DNA of 64,000 nucleotides, from NCBI GenBank assembly GCA_036231565.1, contig JAZAHA010000005.1:62001-126000 (forward strand). Direction: 5' to 3'. The position numbers and the translations under genes were made by a program. The notes beneath the pieces were generated by a model. The model made no database searches, was not told the DNA's origin, and saw only the letters and a program-made list of their open reading frames with translations. This DNA is from Maricaulis sp036231565 (GTDB lineage Bacteria; Pseudomonadota; Alphaproteobacteria; Caulobacterales; Maricaulaceae). Below, in pieces: positions 42,256-50,393 of the stretch (its first letter is position 1; each line of letters begins with the position of its first letter).

Positions 42256-43078
42256 GCCGGCAGACCCCGCCCCCGGCGACGGTCAACGCCTGGTCTTTGC
42301 CGGCGGCTGTCCGCGCTCCGGCCTCACCCTGCTGCGCCGTCTGGTCGAGCCGCACAGCCGCATCCATTGCGGGCCCGATACCGGCCTGCCGCCCGCTATC
42401 GCCATGCAGTGGCAGGCCTTCGCCAGCCAGCTGGGCGATCTGCACGCGCGCGATTTCGACCTCCAGGCGGAAGACATGCGCCATGCCATGGCGGACCTGC
42501 TGACAGGCCTGTTCGAGGTGCCACTGGCGGCCGATCCGCGCCGCGTCCTGATCGAGAAGACCTCGCTCAATATTGCAGCGTTCGAACAGCTCGGGCGCCT
42601 GCTGCCGCAAGCGAAATTCATCCATGTCGTGCGCGACTGGCGCGATGTGGCCGCATCGCTGCTCGAGCGCGACTGGCGCGATGCCAACGGCCAGACCTAT
42701 CCCCATGTCAGCCGGCCCGATGCCGCACTGAAATACTGGTTCGACCTCACAAGCATCGGCCTGCGCGCGGAAAAGGCCCTGGCCGGCCGGATCCACCGGG
42801 TGCGCTATGAGGATCTGGTCAAACGCCCCAAGGCCACGCTGACGGCGCTGACGGCCTTCCTCGGCCTGGGCTACGAACCCGCCATGCTCCACTTCGCCGG
42901 CCGGCCTGTGGAGCTCAAGGGGCTGGAGCGCGACAGCCTGCCCCTGATCAATTCAGCCCTGACCCAGCGCCGCATCGGTGCCGGCGCGGCGCTCGACGCT
43001 CAGGTCTCGCCGCAGGTGCGGCAATTGCTGGTGATGTTGGGGTATGGGGGCGCAGAGCGGCGAAAACGAGGCGGCTAG
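42248..43078 (+). CDS. Sulfotransferase family protein (second of tandem pair)
   Basis: The 276-residue protein has the P-loop GGCPRSGLTLLRRL, EKTSLNIAAFEQL, and RDWRDVAASLLERDWRD, parallel to the first copy. The ATG at 42248 sits inside the end of the first gene. It ends in a convergent 4-base overlap with the 174-residue gene. The acceptor is unknown. Translational coupling makes heterodimers possible. Confidence 0.9.
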   Translation: MPEPADPAPGDGQRLVFAGGCPRSGLTLLRRLVEPHSRIHCGPDTGLPPAIAMQWQAFASQLGDLHARDFDLQAEDMRHAMADLLTGLFEVPLAADPRRVLIEKTSLNIAAFEQLGRLLPQAKFIHVVRDWRDVAASLLERDWRDANGQTYPHVSRPDAALKYWFDLTSIGLRAEKALAGRIHRVRYEDLVKRPKATLTALTAFLGLGYEPAMLHFAGRPVELKGLERDSLPLINSALTQRRIGAGAALDAQVSPQVRQLLVMLGYGGAERRKRGG

Positions 43079-43599
43079 CCGTCGAGCCTGTTGGCACGCC
43101 GATACTCTGCCCGGCGCATATTGATCTGGTCTCTGAGATCTTGAGGAGCCAGACCGTATGATCCCGTCAGACACTCACACTTCCAATCCATTCCAGATGG
43201 TCTCGGCCCGGCCGGATTGAGCCCGAGAACTGTGGTGAAGCGGGTGCTGATAAGCCAGACTTCAGACATCTGACTGAAGGTATAGATGTTACACTTCGTC
43301 GGCCAATGCTCTTCAATCCTGTCTTCGTGGATCGCCAGATAGCGCTTTCCTGTTTCCAGCTGAATGAATTCGCGGCAGGCGCGGAACACTCCATACGCAA
43401 ACAAGGGAATGGCCGGGATTCTGAGAACCGAGCCCAACTGGTCTCGCAGGCCTTGCTCGGCCGGCCATAGACCGCTCCATCCGACTGCCATCACGTCATG
43501 TGCCAAGGACCAAGCGATGATGCCCGCCAGCCCCATGGCTAAAATCCCAAACCAGAAATAACCATTCTGACTACTGCGATAAACGACGGGTTCATTCAC
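43075..43599 (-). CDS. Membrane protein with PH-like domain, unknown function
   Basis: The 174-residue product has two N-terminal transmembrane spans (YFWFGILAMGLAGIIAWSL; IPAIPLFAYGVF), then a soluble part that resembles bacterial PH-like domains (RYLAIHEDRIEEHWP, IYTFSQMSEVWLI). I do not recognise a named family. It overlaps rsmB by 8 bases at its start and the sulfotransferase by 4 at its end. Codon use is less GC-rich than its neighbours. Confidence 0.6.
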   Translation of the reverse strand: MNEPVVYRSSQNGYFWFGILAMGLAGIIAWSLAHDVMAVGWSGLWPAEQGLRDQLGSVLRIPAIPLFAYGVFRACREFIQLETGKRYLAIHEDRIEEHWPTKCNIYTFSQMSEVWLISTRFTTVLGLNPAGPRPSGMDWKCECLTGSYGLAPQDLRDQINMRRAEYRRANRLDG

Positions 43600-44908
43600 C
43601 CACCCGCTCCATCACGCAGATGTAAAACCCGTCGGTATCGGTCCGGCCGGGCGAGAGCTGGATCGCGCCGTGTTCGCCGACGCAGGGCTCCAGCATTGCG
43701 CGGGCGCCTTCGGCGAGGTGGCCGCTGGCTTCGATCACATCCAGCGCCGGGACCGGTTTGAACGCATCGGTGCGATCGAGGAAGGCGGCGACCCGGTCGC
43801 CATTCTCCTCGGGCAGAACCGAACAGGTGACATAGACCAGACGGCCGCCGGGCTTCACATAGCGCCGGGCGCGTTCCAGCACCGTGTCCTGCTCGGCCAT
43901 GCGCTTGTCGAGTGCTGCCGGCTTGAGACGCCATTTCGCATCGGGCCGCCGGCGCCAGGTGCCGGTTCCGGTGCACGGGGCATCGCAGAACACGACATCC
44001 ATTTTCTCAACAAATTCTGACAAGGCCTTGTCTTCATTGCCGTCATGGACCTGAACATTGCGCGACCCGGCCCGCTTCAGACGCGGCCAGATGGCCCGCA
44101 GCCGGCGCCAGTCCAGATCCCAGGCATGGACCTGTCCGGTATTCATCAGCAGCGCTGACAGGGCGAGCGTCTTGCCGCCTGCACCGGCGCAATAATCCAG
44201 GATCTGCTGGCCTGGCTGGGCGCCCGCGGCCAGCGCGGCCAGCTGCGACCCGGCATCCTGCACCTCGACCCAGCCCTTGCCATAGGCGGGAATGCTCTCG
44301 GCGGCGGCCGCCTTGCCCCGCGGATCGCGCTGGGCAATCCGAATACCCGAGCGCACTAGAGGGGTATTTTCGGCCGCTTTGAGTTTCGACGATACTTCCT
44401 TGAAAGCCTTGTCGAAATCAGCTTTCAGTTCATTCACTCTCAGATCGACCGGAGCGCGGGAAGACAGGGCGTGGCCCTCCTCGGCTGCCGCATCGCCGAA
44501 GGCGCGCAGCAGGCTCTCTTCCAGCCATTCGGGCACATCGGCCCGCACGTGGAGCGGCGCATCGGAAATGTCGCGGACCAGGCCGGCCCGCTCCGCTTCG
44601 CTCAGCGGTTCAGGCGCGTGCTCGTCGCCCTCGAACAGGGCGTCGATCTCGTCAGCGGACAATCCCCAGATACGGCCGACCGTACCCAGGGCCAGCGCCC
44701 GCGCCGAGCCCTCTCCCATCGCATGGGCGATCGATGCCTGGTGCCGCAGCGCGTCGAGCACGAGGCCCGCAATCCAGGCCCGGTCGCCGGATCCGGCAAA
44801 GCGGTGCGCCTTGCCCCAGTCGCGCACGGCGTCCTTCACCGGCTGGTGCTGACGCGTCAGCGTGTCGAGGATTTCAATGGCCGCAGCGATACGGGCGCCG
44901 TCTCTCAT
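43592..44908 (-). CDS. rsmB: RsmB-like 16S rRNA (cytosine-5)-methyltransferase
   Basis: The 438-residue protein has an NusB-like N-terminal helical domain and a C-terminal Rossmann methyltransferase: the SAM region ILDYCAGAGGKTLALSALL, the DAPCTGTGTWRRRPD motif with the catalytic cysteine, and TCSVLPEENGD with the second cysteine. The ATG at 44908 is preferred; the longer reading runs through an intergenic repeat. Confidence 0.9.
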   Translation of the reverse strand: MRDGARIAAAIEILDTLTRQHQPVKDAVRDWGKAHRFAGSGDRAWIAGLVLDALRHQASIAHAMGEGSARALALGTVGRIWGLSADEIDALFEGDEHAPEPLSEAERAGLVRDISDAPLHVRADVPEWLEESLLRAFGDAAAEEGHALSSRAPVDLRVNELKADFDKAFKEVSSKLKAAENTPLVRSGIRIAQRDPRGKAAAAESIPAYGKGWVEVQDAGSQLAALAAGAQPGQQILDYCAGAGGKTLALSALLMNTGQVHAWDLDWRRLRAIWPRLKRAGSRNVQVHDGNEDKALSEFVEKMDVVFCDAPCTGTGTWRRRPDAKWRLKPAALDKRMAEQDTVLERARRYVKPGGRLVYVTCSVLPEENGDRVAAFLDRTDAFKPVPALDVIEASGHLAEGARAMLEPCVGEHGAIQLSPGRTDTDGFYICVMERVGE

Positions 44909-44931
44909 GGGGTGCGATCCTGTCTGTCTTT

Positions 44932-45117
44932 CTTCCCCGCAATGCGGGGAAGTGGGCCCTCCATAGCCGAAGGCGGCGGAGGGGTCGAAGGGGCGCCTTC
45001 CGTAGCGCAAGCGAAGGAAGGCGAATAGTGCCTGCCACACAGATACCGCCGCGCTGTCGCGCAGCGGCCCCTCCACCCCGCCGTTGGCGCGGTCCCCCTC
45101 CCCGCGAGGCGGGGAGG
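44932..45117. repeat. Structured intergenic repeat, third copy of the 54701/55198 family
   Basis: The 212-base rsmB-DUF3088 spacer is filled by nested hairpins: CTTCCCCGC/GCGGGGAAG at one end and CCTCCCCGC/GCGGGGAGG at the other. It has GGTCGAAGGGG and CGCAGCGG modules in the same order as the reverse complement of the 54701 and 55198 copies, so it is a diverged copy in the opposite orientation. Confidence 0.7.
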
Positions 45118-45120
45118 AAA

Positions 45121-45489
45121 TTATTTCGGCCGGGCTCCGCCATGGGTGGCGGCGAGCTGGCGGCAGATCGTCCTGGGGTCGGTGAAGATGCGAAGGCCGT
45201 TCACCACGGCCTCCGGCTCTTCGTGCGCCACCGTGTCCCCGGCGAGGATCAGGGTCGGCGCGTTCTGGTGATCGGCATCCAGCAGGGCGACAATCTCGGC
45301 CCGCGGCCGGGCATAGTCGACACGCACCAGGGTGATGGCATCCACCCAGTGCGGATTGACCGAGAGCGCGCCCTCCATTGTGCAGCAATCGGCGCACAGC
45401 CAGGGACCGCCATCGGCGTCCTGCCACTGGCCGGTCAGCAGGAAGAGCACATCTTTGGACAGATCGAGCGGCGGCTGGTCCTGCATCAT
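45121..45489 (-). CDS. DUF3088 family protein
   Basis: The 122-residue protein has family motifs DVLFLL, the Cys-rich WLCADCCTMEGAL stretch, DYARPRAEIVALL and HQNAPTLIL. A thioredoxin-like fold is plausible from this pattern. Function is unknown. The start overlaps the MAPEG gene stop by 4 bases (ATGA), with an alternative ATG one codon later. Confidence 0.8.
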   Translation of the reverse strand: MMQDQPPLDLSKDVLFLLTGQWQDADGGPWLCADCCTMEGALSVNPHWVDAITLVRVDYARPRAEIVALLDADHQNAPTLILAGDTVAHEEPEAVVNGLRIFTDPRTICRQLAATHGGARPK

Positions 45490-45902
45490 CGGGTGAGCAC
45501 CTCGATGGCCATGAAGACCCAGAATGCGGCCAGCACGAGCACGCTTGCCAGGAAGGCAGCGAAGCGGTGCAGCATGTGATTGGTGGTGATGTGGATCGCG
45601 ACATGCACGATACGCAACCCGACCCAGACCCAGGCCAGGGTGAGCAGGAGATCTCCGGCAACGCCGAACACGCCTGCAAACAGCACGCCGGCATAGAAGA
45701 GGATCGGTGTTTCCAGCTGGTTCTGATAGGCGTTGGAGAATTGCATCGACCGTTTCGGCCATGCCTTCTGCCCCAGCGCCACCTCGGACACTTTCACCTC
45801 GCCCCGCCGGATTGCAGCGGTCCGGGTCAACCCGGTCGCAATCACCAACGCGAAGGTCAGCGCCACCTGCACCAGGACCGGATAGAGAAAAGCCGTGTTC
45901 AT
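45486..45902 (-). CDS. MAPEG family membrane protein
   Basis: The 138-residue protein has four transmembrane spans, typical of the MAPEG (eicosanoid and glutathione metabolism) superfamily, with QFSNAYQNQLETPILFY and the HITTNHMLHRF motif. Bacterial members act in glutathione-dependent reactions, but the substrate is unknown. It is coupled to the DUF3088 gene. Confidence 0.85.
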   Translation of the reverse strand: MNTAFLYPVLVQVALTFALVIATGLTRTAAIRRGEVKVSEVALGQKAWPKRSMQFSNAYQNQLETPILFYAGVLFAGVFGVAGDLLLTLAWVWVGLRIVHVAIHITTNHMLHRFAAFLASVLVLAAFWVFMAIEVLTR

Positions 45903-46027
45903 TGCATCACTCCCCTTTTACTGCCGCACGCCCGGCGGCACTGCGCGACCCTAGGCAGGCTTTCCGGCGAACGACAGCCATCCGTGATGGATGGCTGCCA
46001 TACACCGGTTTTGGCAGCGCCCGCAGA

Positions 46028-47497
46028 CTAGCTCGTGGTCGGGTAGTTCGGCGCTTCGCGCGTGATCTTCACGTCGTGCACATGGCTTTCGCGCAGGCCC
46101 GCATTCGTAATGCGCACGAATTGCGCGCGATTGTGCAGATCGGCAATCGTGCGCGAACCGGTATAGCCCATGGCCGCGCGCAGACCGCCGACCATCTGGT
46201 GCAGGATCGGACCGACCGGCCCCTTGTAGGGCACCTGGCCTTCAATCCCTTCGGGCACCAGCTTCATGCGCTCGGTATCCTTCTGGAAGTAACGGTCGGC
46301 GGAGCCCGCCGCCATCGCCCCCAGCGAACCCATGCCGCGATAGGATTTGTAGGACCGGCCCTGGTAGAGGAAGACCTCGCCCGGCGCTTCTTCCGTGCCG
46401 GCCAGCAGCGAGCCGATCATCACGCAGTGCGCGCCGGCCGCGATGGCCTTGGCCATGTCGCCGGAGAATTTGATCCCGCCATCGGCGATGATGCAGGCAT
46501 CGGAGCCTTCCGCGGCGCGGCGGGCATCCATGATCGCCGTCAGCTGCGGCACGCCGACACCGGCGACCACGCGCGTCGTGCAGATCGAGCCCGGCCCGAT
46601 CCCGACTTTCACGCAATCCGCACCGGCATCGATCAGCGCTTTGGCACCGTCATAGGTCGCCACATTGCCGGCGACCACACGCGCGGCGCTGGAAGATTTC
46701 TTGACCCGGGTCACCTGGTCGAGCACCGACTTGCTCTGGCCGTGGGCCGTGTCGATCACCACCACGTCCACACCGGCATCCATCAGGGCCACAGCACGCT
46801 CGAAACCGCTGTCGCCGACCGTCGTCGCCGCCGCACAGCGCAGACGCCCCTGGGCGTCCTTGGCGGCCATCGGGTGGGCCTGGGCCTTTTCCATATCCTT
46901 CACCGTGATCAGGCCGATGCAGCGATCCTGGTCATCGACTACCAGCAGGCGTTCGATCCGGTGTTTGTGCAGCTTGGCGCGCGCCTCGTCCTGGGAGGCG
47001 CCCTCACGCACCGTCACCACGTCGCGCGTCATCAGATTGCCGACCTTCTCGTTCGGGTCGTCGGCAAAGCGCACATCGCGGTTGGTGATGATGCCCACCA
47101 GCTTGCCCGGCAGGCCATTGCCATTGCCTTCGACAACCGGGATGCCGGAAATCCGGTGCTGGGCGATCAGGGCGCGCAGATCGGCAAGCGTCGCGTCCGG
47201 CGAGATCGTCACCGGATTGACCACCATGCCGCTCTCGAACCGCTTGACCCGGCGGACCTCTTCGGCCTGCTCGGCGATGGTGAGATTGCGGTGGATCACC
47301 GCCAGGCCACCGGCCTGGGCCATGGCGATCGCCATGCCGCTCTCGGAGACGGTGTCCATGGCGGCGGCCATCACGGGAATGTTCAGTCCGACATCGCTGG
47401 CGATGCGGGTGGACACATTGGCGTCGGCGGGGAGAACTTCGGACGGGCCGGGCTGCAAGAGCACGTCGTCGAAGGTGAGACCTTCGCGAATCTCCAT
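46028..47497 (-). CDS. guaB: Inosine-5'-monophosphate dehydrogenase
   Basis: GuaB oxidises IMP to XMP, the first step to GMP. The 489-residue protein has a TIM-barrel with catalytic Cys in GPGSICTTR (around residue 305), two CBS domains inserted at about 95-220 (with DARLADLRAL-type and VREGASQDEARAKLHKHRI motifs), and the flap KTERMKLVPEG-type region (DTERMKLVPEG). A promoter is visible upstream. guaA lies 6.3 kb away. Confidence 0.97.
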   Translation of the reverse strand: MEIREGLTFDDVLLQPGPSEVLPADANVSTRIASDVGLNIPVMAAAMDTVSESGMAIAMAQAGGLAVIHRNLTIAEQAEEVRRVKRFESGMVVNPVTISPDATLADLRALIAQHRISGIPVVEGNGNGLPGKLVGIITNRDVRFADDPNEKVGNLMTRDVVTVREGASQDEARAKLHKHRIERLLVVDDQDRCIGLITVKDMEKAQAHPMAAKDAQGRLRCAAATTVGDSGFERAVALMDAGVDVVVIDTAHGQSKSVLDQVTRVKKSSSAARVVAGNVATYDGAKALIDAGADCVKVGIGPGSICTTRVVAGVGVPQLTAIMDARRAAEGSDACIIADGGIKFSGDMAKAIAAGAHCVMIGSLLAGTEEAPGEVFLYQGRSYKSYRGMGSLGAMAAGSADRYFQKDTERMKLVPEGIEGQVPYKGPVGPILHQMVGGLRAAMGYTGSRTIADLHNRAQFVRITNAGLRESHVHDVKITREAPNYPTTS

Positions 47498-47527
47498 GGG
47501 AGACTCCTTTCTGCTGCTTGCGGCGCG

Positions 47528-47556
47528 GCTTTAGTCCGGATTCGACAGAGTGGCAA
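47528..47556 (-). promoter_or_regulatory. Candidate promoter of guaB
   Basis: On the minus strand TTGCCA (47551-47556) and TAAAGC (47528-47533) are separated by exactly 17 bases. A start near 47521 would give a leader of about 24 bases with an AAAGGAG site before the guaB ATG. Confidence 0.6.
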
Positions 47557-47680
47557 GGGGGCGGGGTGCGACATCGCGGAATTGTCGCATTTGGCGAGGC
47601 CGCACCAGGCAGGGATCTGCCGCTTGTTGCCGCCTGGTTCCGCATTGGCACATATTGCCACCCTGACAAAGGAGCGCCTC

Positions 47681-47941
47681 ATGGCCACACGCAATGTCGT
47701 CCTGACCGAAGCCTAGTCCGGGCTGATTGACCGGCTGGTGGCATCTGGACGCTTCCAGAATGCCTCGGAAGCCATGCGGGCCGGCCTGCGGCTTCTGGAA
47801 ACCGCGGAGGCGGAACTTGCCCTGCTGCGTGACCGGCTTCAAACCGGCATCGAGCAGGCCCGGACCGGCGAACTCGCCGCCGGCAGCGGCGAAGATGCCG
47901 TACGCCGGGCTTTCGCACAGGCCCGGGCAAGCAAGGATTGA
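47681..47941 (+). pseudogene. ParD-like antitoxin gene with in-frame stop codon
   Basis: From the ATG at 47681 (GGAG site upstream) the frame reads MATRNVVLTEA, then TAG (47714-47716), then SGLIDRLVASGRFQNASEAM and on to the end at 47941. ParD-type ribbon-helix-helix antitoxins have Gln at this point, so a CAG-to-TAG change explains it. A restart at a GTG (47738) would lose the DNA-binding strand. No ParE-type toxin frame follows. It is either a dead remnant or, less likely, translated by readthrough. Confidence 0.8.
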
Positions 47942-48040
47942 CCCGCAAGCGGGGATAACCCCGATCTTATCCCCACCTGCCAAATACCGCGCATAATCAC
48001 CCCACGGTCCGCTGTCGCCGGTGCACAGGCAAGGCGGACC

Positions 48041-48180
48041 GGGTGGCGCTGAGGCGGGCACGATCGGCCGGCTTCTTAATCGGCTTCACCGGGTTGCAGA
48101 CGATCCTGCGGGACTTCTCGTACCCATATTAGATACCGGATACCCCCGAAGGGTCGTCTGCAATGCCCGCCCTCCGGCGC
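48041..48180. other. Strongly base-pairing spacer, possible structured RNA or 5' leader element
   Basis: The 385-base gap 47942-48326 holds no gene. Within it TTGCAGACGATCC (48094-48106) pairs with GGGTCGTCTGCAA (48151-48163) over 13 positions (one G-U), and GCGGGCA (48054-48060) pairs with the adjoining TGCCCGC (48164-48170). The segment 48061-48093 would bulge out as a side hairpin, giving a three-way-junction-like fold. It ends about 150 bases before the GGDEF-EAL gene. I do not recognise a known riboswitch class. Confidence 0.5.
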
Positions 48181-48326
48181 TGATACGCCCGGAGATGCTT
48201 TCGTGCGCCCGTGAGAGACAGGCGCATATCCCCAATCAAATTGAGGACTTCCGGACACCAAATATCAATATGCCGGTGCGACAAACCGCCCCATAGCGCG
48301 ACCAGAAAAGAAAGTTGGGGTTGGTC

Positions 48327-50372
48327 ATGCGGGTGATTACCTGTCTGTTCACGGAACATAATCTCTGGCTGGTGCTGCTGGCAGCGGCGATGTGTGTCAT
48401 CGGCTCCTTCGCCACGCTGCGGCTGGGCCGCCGGGCTGCGGCCAGCGAAGCCACACCGGAGCGTCTGGGCTGGCAGTTCCTGACGGCCGTCTGTGCCGGA
48501 TCCTCGATCTGGACCACCCATTTCATCGCCATGCTGGGCTATCAGCCCGGCGTCCCCGTGAGCTTCGACGCCGCCCTGACCGTCATCTCGATGATCATTG
48601 CCATTGCCGGCACGGGCATCGGCATCCTGCTGTCGACCGCCCCGCTGGGCCGGCTGGCCAATCCGCTGGGCGGTGCCGTGTTCGGCCTGGCCATCGCGGC
48701 GATGCATTTCACCGGCATGTTCGCCTATCGCGTCGACGGGCTGGTCTCCTGGGACCAGGCCTATATCACCGCCTCCATCATCCTGTCGGTCACGCTGACC
48801 GCCCTCGCCTTCATGGGCGTGAAGCGCTGGACCACGGGCGCGATGTCCTACGCACCGGCCGGCATTCTCGTGCTGGCCATCGTCGCGCTTCACTTCACCG
48901 GCATGGCCGCCTTCGAAGTCACCCCGCTGGCGGGGATCGAGCACGGCGCCGACAGCGCGGCCTTCCGCGCCATGGCGCTGTCGATCGCGGTTGGCGGCCT
49001 GGTGATCGTCGGCACCGGCATGTCGAGCTATCTGATCGATACCCGCGTGCGCGAAAGCTCCGACGAACGCCTGCGCCACATGGCGCTGCACGATCCGCTG
49101 ACCGGCCTGCCCAACCGCACCAGCTTCAATGCCTGCCTCGATGCCTGGCTGGCCGAGGCCGAGGATGGCGGCGTGGCGGTGATCGGGATCGATCTCAATC
49201 GCTTCAAGGAAATCAACGATGTCTGGGGACATGAAGCCGGCGACGCCGTGTTGTGCACCCTGGCCGATCGTCTGAAGGGCTTTGTCGGCCGCACACATTT
49301 CGCCGCCCGCCTCGGCGGTGACGAATTCAGCGTGGTCCTGCGCACCGACTCGCGCATCGGCCTGCAGGAACGGGTCGAAGCCATCGAGAGCCTGTTCAAC
49401 GATCCCGTCGTGTTCGGCGAGTACAAGTCGGCGACCGGCGCCAGCCTGGGTATCGCCGTCTATCCGCAGGACGGCACCGACCGTGACACGCTGGTGCGCA
49501 ATGCCGACCTGGCGATGTACAAGGCCAAGGTGGATCCGCTGCAGGATGTCTGCTTCTACGATACCGGCCTGGGCGAGGCCGTGCGCGAACGCCGGGCCCT
49601 GGCGAGCGATCTGCGCGAAGCCATCGAGACCGACCAGCTGCAGCTGCACTACCAGGTCCAGACCTCGATCGACAGCGGCGATATCCGTGGCTACGAGGCG
49701 CTGCTGCGCTGGACCCATCCGACGCGCGGACGCATCGGTCCGGACGATTTCATTCCCCTCGCCGAGGCCAACGGCCTGATCCTGCCGCTGGGCGAATGGG
49801 TGCTGCGCCGCGCCTGCGAAGACGCCATGCGCTGGTCCGAGCCGCACAAGATTGCGGTCAATCTCTCCGCCGTGCAGCTGACGCACACCGGCCTGCCGCA
49901 GCAGATCCACCAGATCCTGGTGGAGACCGGCCTGCCGCCGTCCCGCCTCGAGATCGAGCTGACCGAGACCGCCGTCATCAAGGACCGCGTGCAATCCCTG
50001 CACATCATGCGGCAGATCAAGGCGCTCGGCGTCTCCGTCGCGCTCGACGATTTCGGAACGGGTTATTCCTCGCTGGATATCCTGCGCACCTTCCCCTTCG
50101 ACAAGATCAAGCTGGACAAGTCCTTCACCGAGGAACTCGAGCACGATCACCGTTCGCTGGCCGTGGTGCGCGCCATCCTGGCGCTGGCCAAGAGCCTGGG
50201 CATTCCGGTGCTCGCCGAAGGCATCGAGACCGTGCAGCAGCTCGACCTCCTGCGCAGCGAGGCCTGCGACGAGGGCCAGGGCTATTATCTCGGACGCCCG
50301 GCCCCGATGGACGTGGTCAGCAATGCCGACAGCGCAGCTTCGACGATAGACCGGGACGACGCCGTGGCGTAG
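48327..50372 (+). CDS. MHYT-GGDEF-EAL protein (c-di-GMP turnover)
   Basis: The 681-residue protein has an N-terminal MHYT membrane sensor of seven spans (THFIAM, MHFTGM and LHFTGM repeat motifs, about residues 10-240), a diguanylate cyclase domain with an intact GGDEF (330-334), and a phosphodiesterase domain with intact EAL (457-459) and DDFGTGYSS. Both active sites look complete, so it may be bifunctional. MHYT domains may sense oxygen, CO or NO via copper. The ATG at 48327 is preferred; TTG codons lie just upstream. Confidence 0.92.
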   Translation: MRVITCLFTEHNLWLVLLAAAMCVIGSFATLRLGRRAAASEATPERLGWQFLTAVCAGSSIWTTHFIAMLGYQPGVPVSFDAALTVISMIIAIAGTGIGILLSTAPLGRLANPLGGAVFGLAIAAMHFTGMFAYRVDGLVSWDQAYITASIILSVTLTALAFMGVKRWTTGAMSYAPAGILVLAIVALHFTGMAAFEVTPLAGIEHGADSAAFRAMALSIAVGGLVIVGTGMSSYLIDTRVRESSDERLRHMALHDPLTGLPNRTSFNACLDAWLAEAEDGGVAVIGIDLNRFKEINDVWGHEAGDAVLCTLADRLKGFVGRTHFAARLGGDEFSVVLRTDSRIGLQERVEAIESLFNDPVVFGEYKSATGASLGIAVYPQDGTDRDTLVRNADLAMYKAKVDPLQDVCFYDTGLGEAVRERRALASDLREAIETDQLQLHYQVQTSIDSGDIRGYEALLRWTHPTRGRIGPDDFIPLAEANGLILPLGEWVLRRACEDAMRWSEPHKIAVNLSAVQLTHTGLPQQIHQILVETGLPPSRLEIELTETAVIKDRVQSLHIMRQIKALGVSVALDDFGTGYSSLDILRTFPFDKIKLDKSFTEELEHDHRSLAVVRAILALAKSLGIPVLAEGIETVQQLDLLRSEACDEGQGYYLGRPAPMDVVSNADSAASTIDRDDAVA

Positions 50373-50393
50373 GGCCCGCGCAAGGCCTGACCG

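Noticed and set aside
47714..47716. TAG in the ParD-like gene as programmed readthrough or a recoded amino acid
   Set aside because: No recoding signal is apparent and glutamine is the family residue, so a simple nonsense change is the better explanation.
48129..50150. Long minus-strand open frame opposite the GGDEF-EAL gene
   Set aside because: It is His/Gly/Gln-rich, low in structure and antisense to a gene with intact catalytic motifs.
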